Translations under genes and position numbers: made by a program
Part shown: positions 63,866 to 64,000 of the stretch, piece after piece
Layout: each line of letters begins with the position of its first letter
Position numbering within the stretch: the stretch's first letter is position 1
NCBI GenBank assembly: GCA_964479465.1
Contig: CAYZMG010000012.1
Coordinates: 1 to 64,000 of the forward strand
Source: CADCTB01 sp964479465
GTDB lineage: Bacteria; Actinomycetota; Acidimicrobiia; Acidimicrobiales; AC-14
Reading direction: 5' to 3'
Length of the DNA: 64,000 nt
Notes under the pieces: model-generated
What the model was told of the DNA's origin: nothing
Databases searched by the model: none
Seen by the model: only the letters and a program-made list of their open reading frames with translations

Positions 63866-64000
63866 ATGCCTACCCAGCTCGTCCAGGGTCTGCTTGATCC
63901 GGCGATCCTGTTCTTTGTCCTCGGGGTGTTGATCGGTGCAGTCCGCTCCAATCTGGAGATCCCGCCGGCTCTCGCGAAGTTCTTCTCGCTCTACCTCCTG
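63866..64000 (+). CDS. sbtA: SbtA-like sodium-dependent bicarbonate transporter (5' part)
   Basis: From ATG 63866 the first 45 residues read LVQGLLDPAILFFVLGVLIG, AVRSNLEIPPALAKFFSLYL, the typical first helix and loop of SbtA permeases (DUF897). It runs off the window edge. SbtA imports bicarbonate with sodium for carbon concentration or anaplerosis. Confidence 0.78.
   Translation, partial: MPTQLVQGLLDPAILFFVLGVLIGAVRSNLEIPPALAKFFSLYLL

Noticed and set aside
23026..64000. CRISPR array
   Set aside because: The palindromic iterons at 35.8-36.0 kb are irregularly spaced, have unlike spacers of variable length and no cas genes nearby.

Overview
The window is chromosomal DNA of a high-GC actinomycete (phylum Actinomycetota; an Acidimicrobiia-like lineage is my inference). 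The evidence is CarD, a WhiB protein, coproheme decarboxylase HemQ, a DUF3263/LytR_C pair, LppM-like lipoproteins, GTG/TTG starts and strong GC bias. A run of N at 56979-56988 and several single-base frameshifts inside otherwise intact genes point to a draft or metagenome assembly.

1-9.5 kb is a housekeeping block in the order also known from Firmicutes: (clpC-like 3' end) - radA - disA - carD - ispD - ispF - rlmB - sigH-like sigma factor. tRNA-Thr(TGT), DUF3263 and LytR_C genes follow. 9.5-13.6 kb carries a lipoprotein, convergent otsB/otsA (trehalose) and a short glycerate kinase. 13.6-15.2 kb is a SAM-I riboswitch followed by a threonine-synthase-like PLP enzyme and a CysO-like sulfur carrier. 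This arrangement suggests methionine rather than threonine synthesis. 15.3-22.9 kb holds groEL with a perfect CIRCE operator, hemQ, a phosphodiester glycosidase, larE, an archaeal-type phosphoglycerate mutase and a winged-helix regulator.

23.0-54.3 kb is an integrative and conjugative element (ICE) beside tRNA-Gly(CCC). It contains a tyrosine integrase facing the tRNA, ssb, a ParA-like ATPase, an ArdC antirestriction protein, a TrwC relaxase-helicase preceded by palindromic iterons, and a TraG/VirD4 coupling protein. A minus-strand type IV secretion operon (pilin-like DUF6112, VirB8-like, small membrane protein, VirB6-like, SCO6880, VirB4-like) and an HTH-WhiB pair complete it. Two ~565-bp hairpin-rich noncoding copies (27.0 and 32.1 kb) bracket a low-GC cargo island with three unfamiliar genes. 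Recombinase and nucleotidyltransferase remnants and an orphan PIN-like gene show repeated turnover. No right attachment site was found; a decayed transketolase 3' end at 54.6 kb lies near the likely right junction.

54.6-64 kb returns to host-like DNA. An alternative-oxidase-like di-iron protein, whose start lies inside a perfect CRP/FNR-type palindrome, is followed by an AAA+ ATPase and an NDH-2 NADH dehydrogenase. Together they could form a non-pumping NADH-to-oxygen path. Next come a tightly overlapping minus-strand operon with a baeRF-family protein, a PucR-type regulator, and the divergent start of an SbtA-like bicarbonate transporter.
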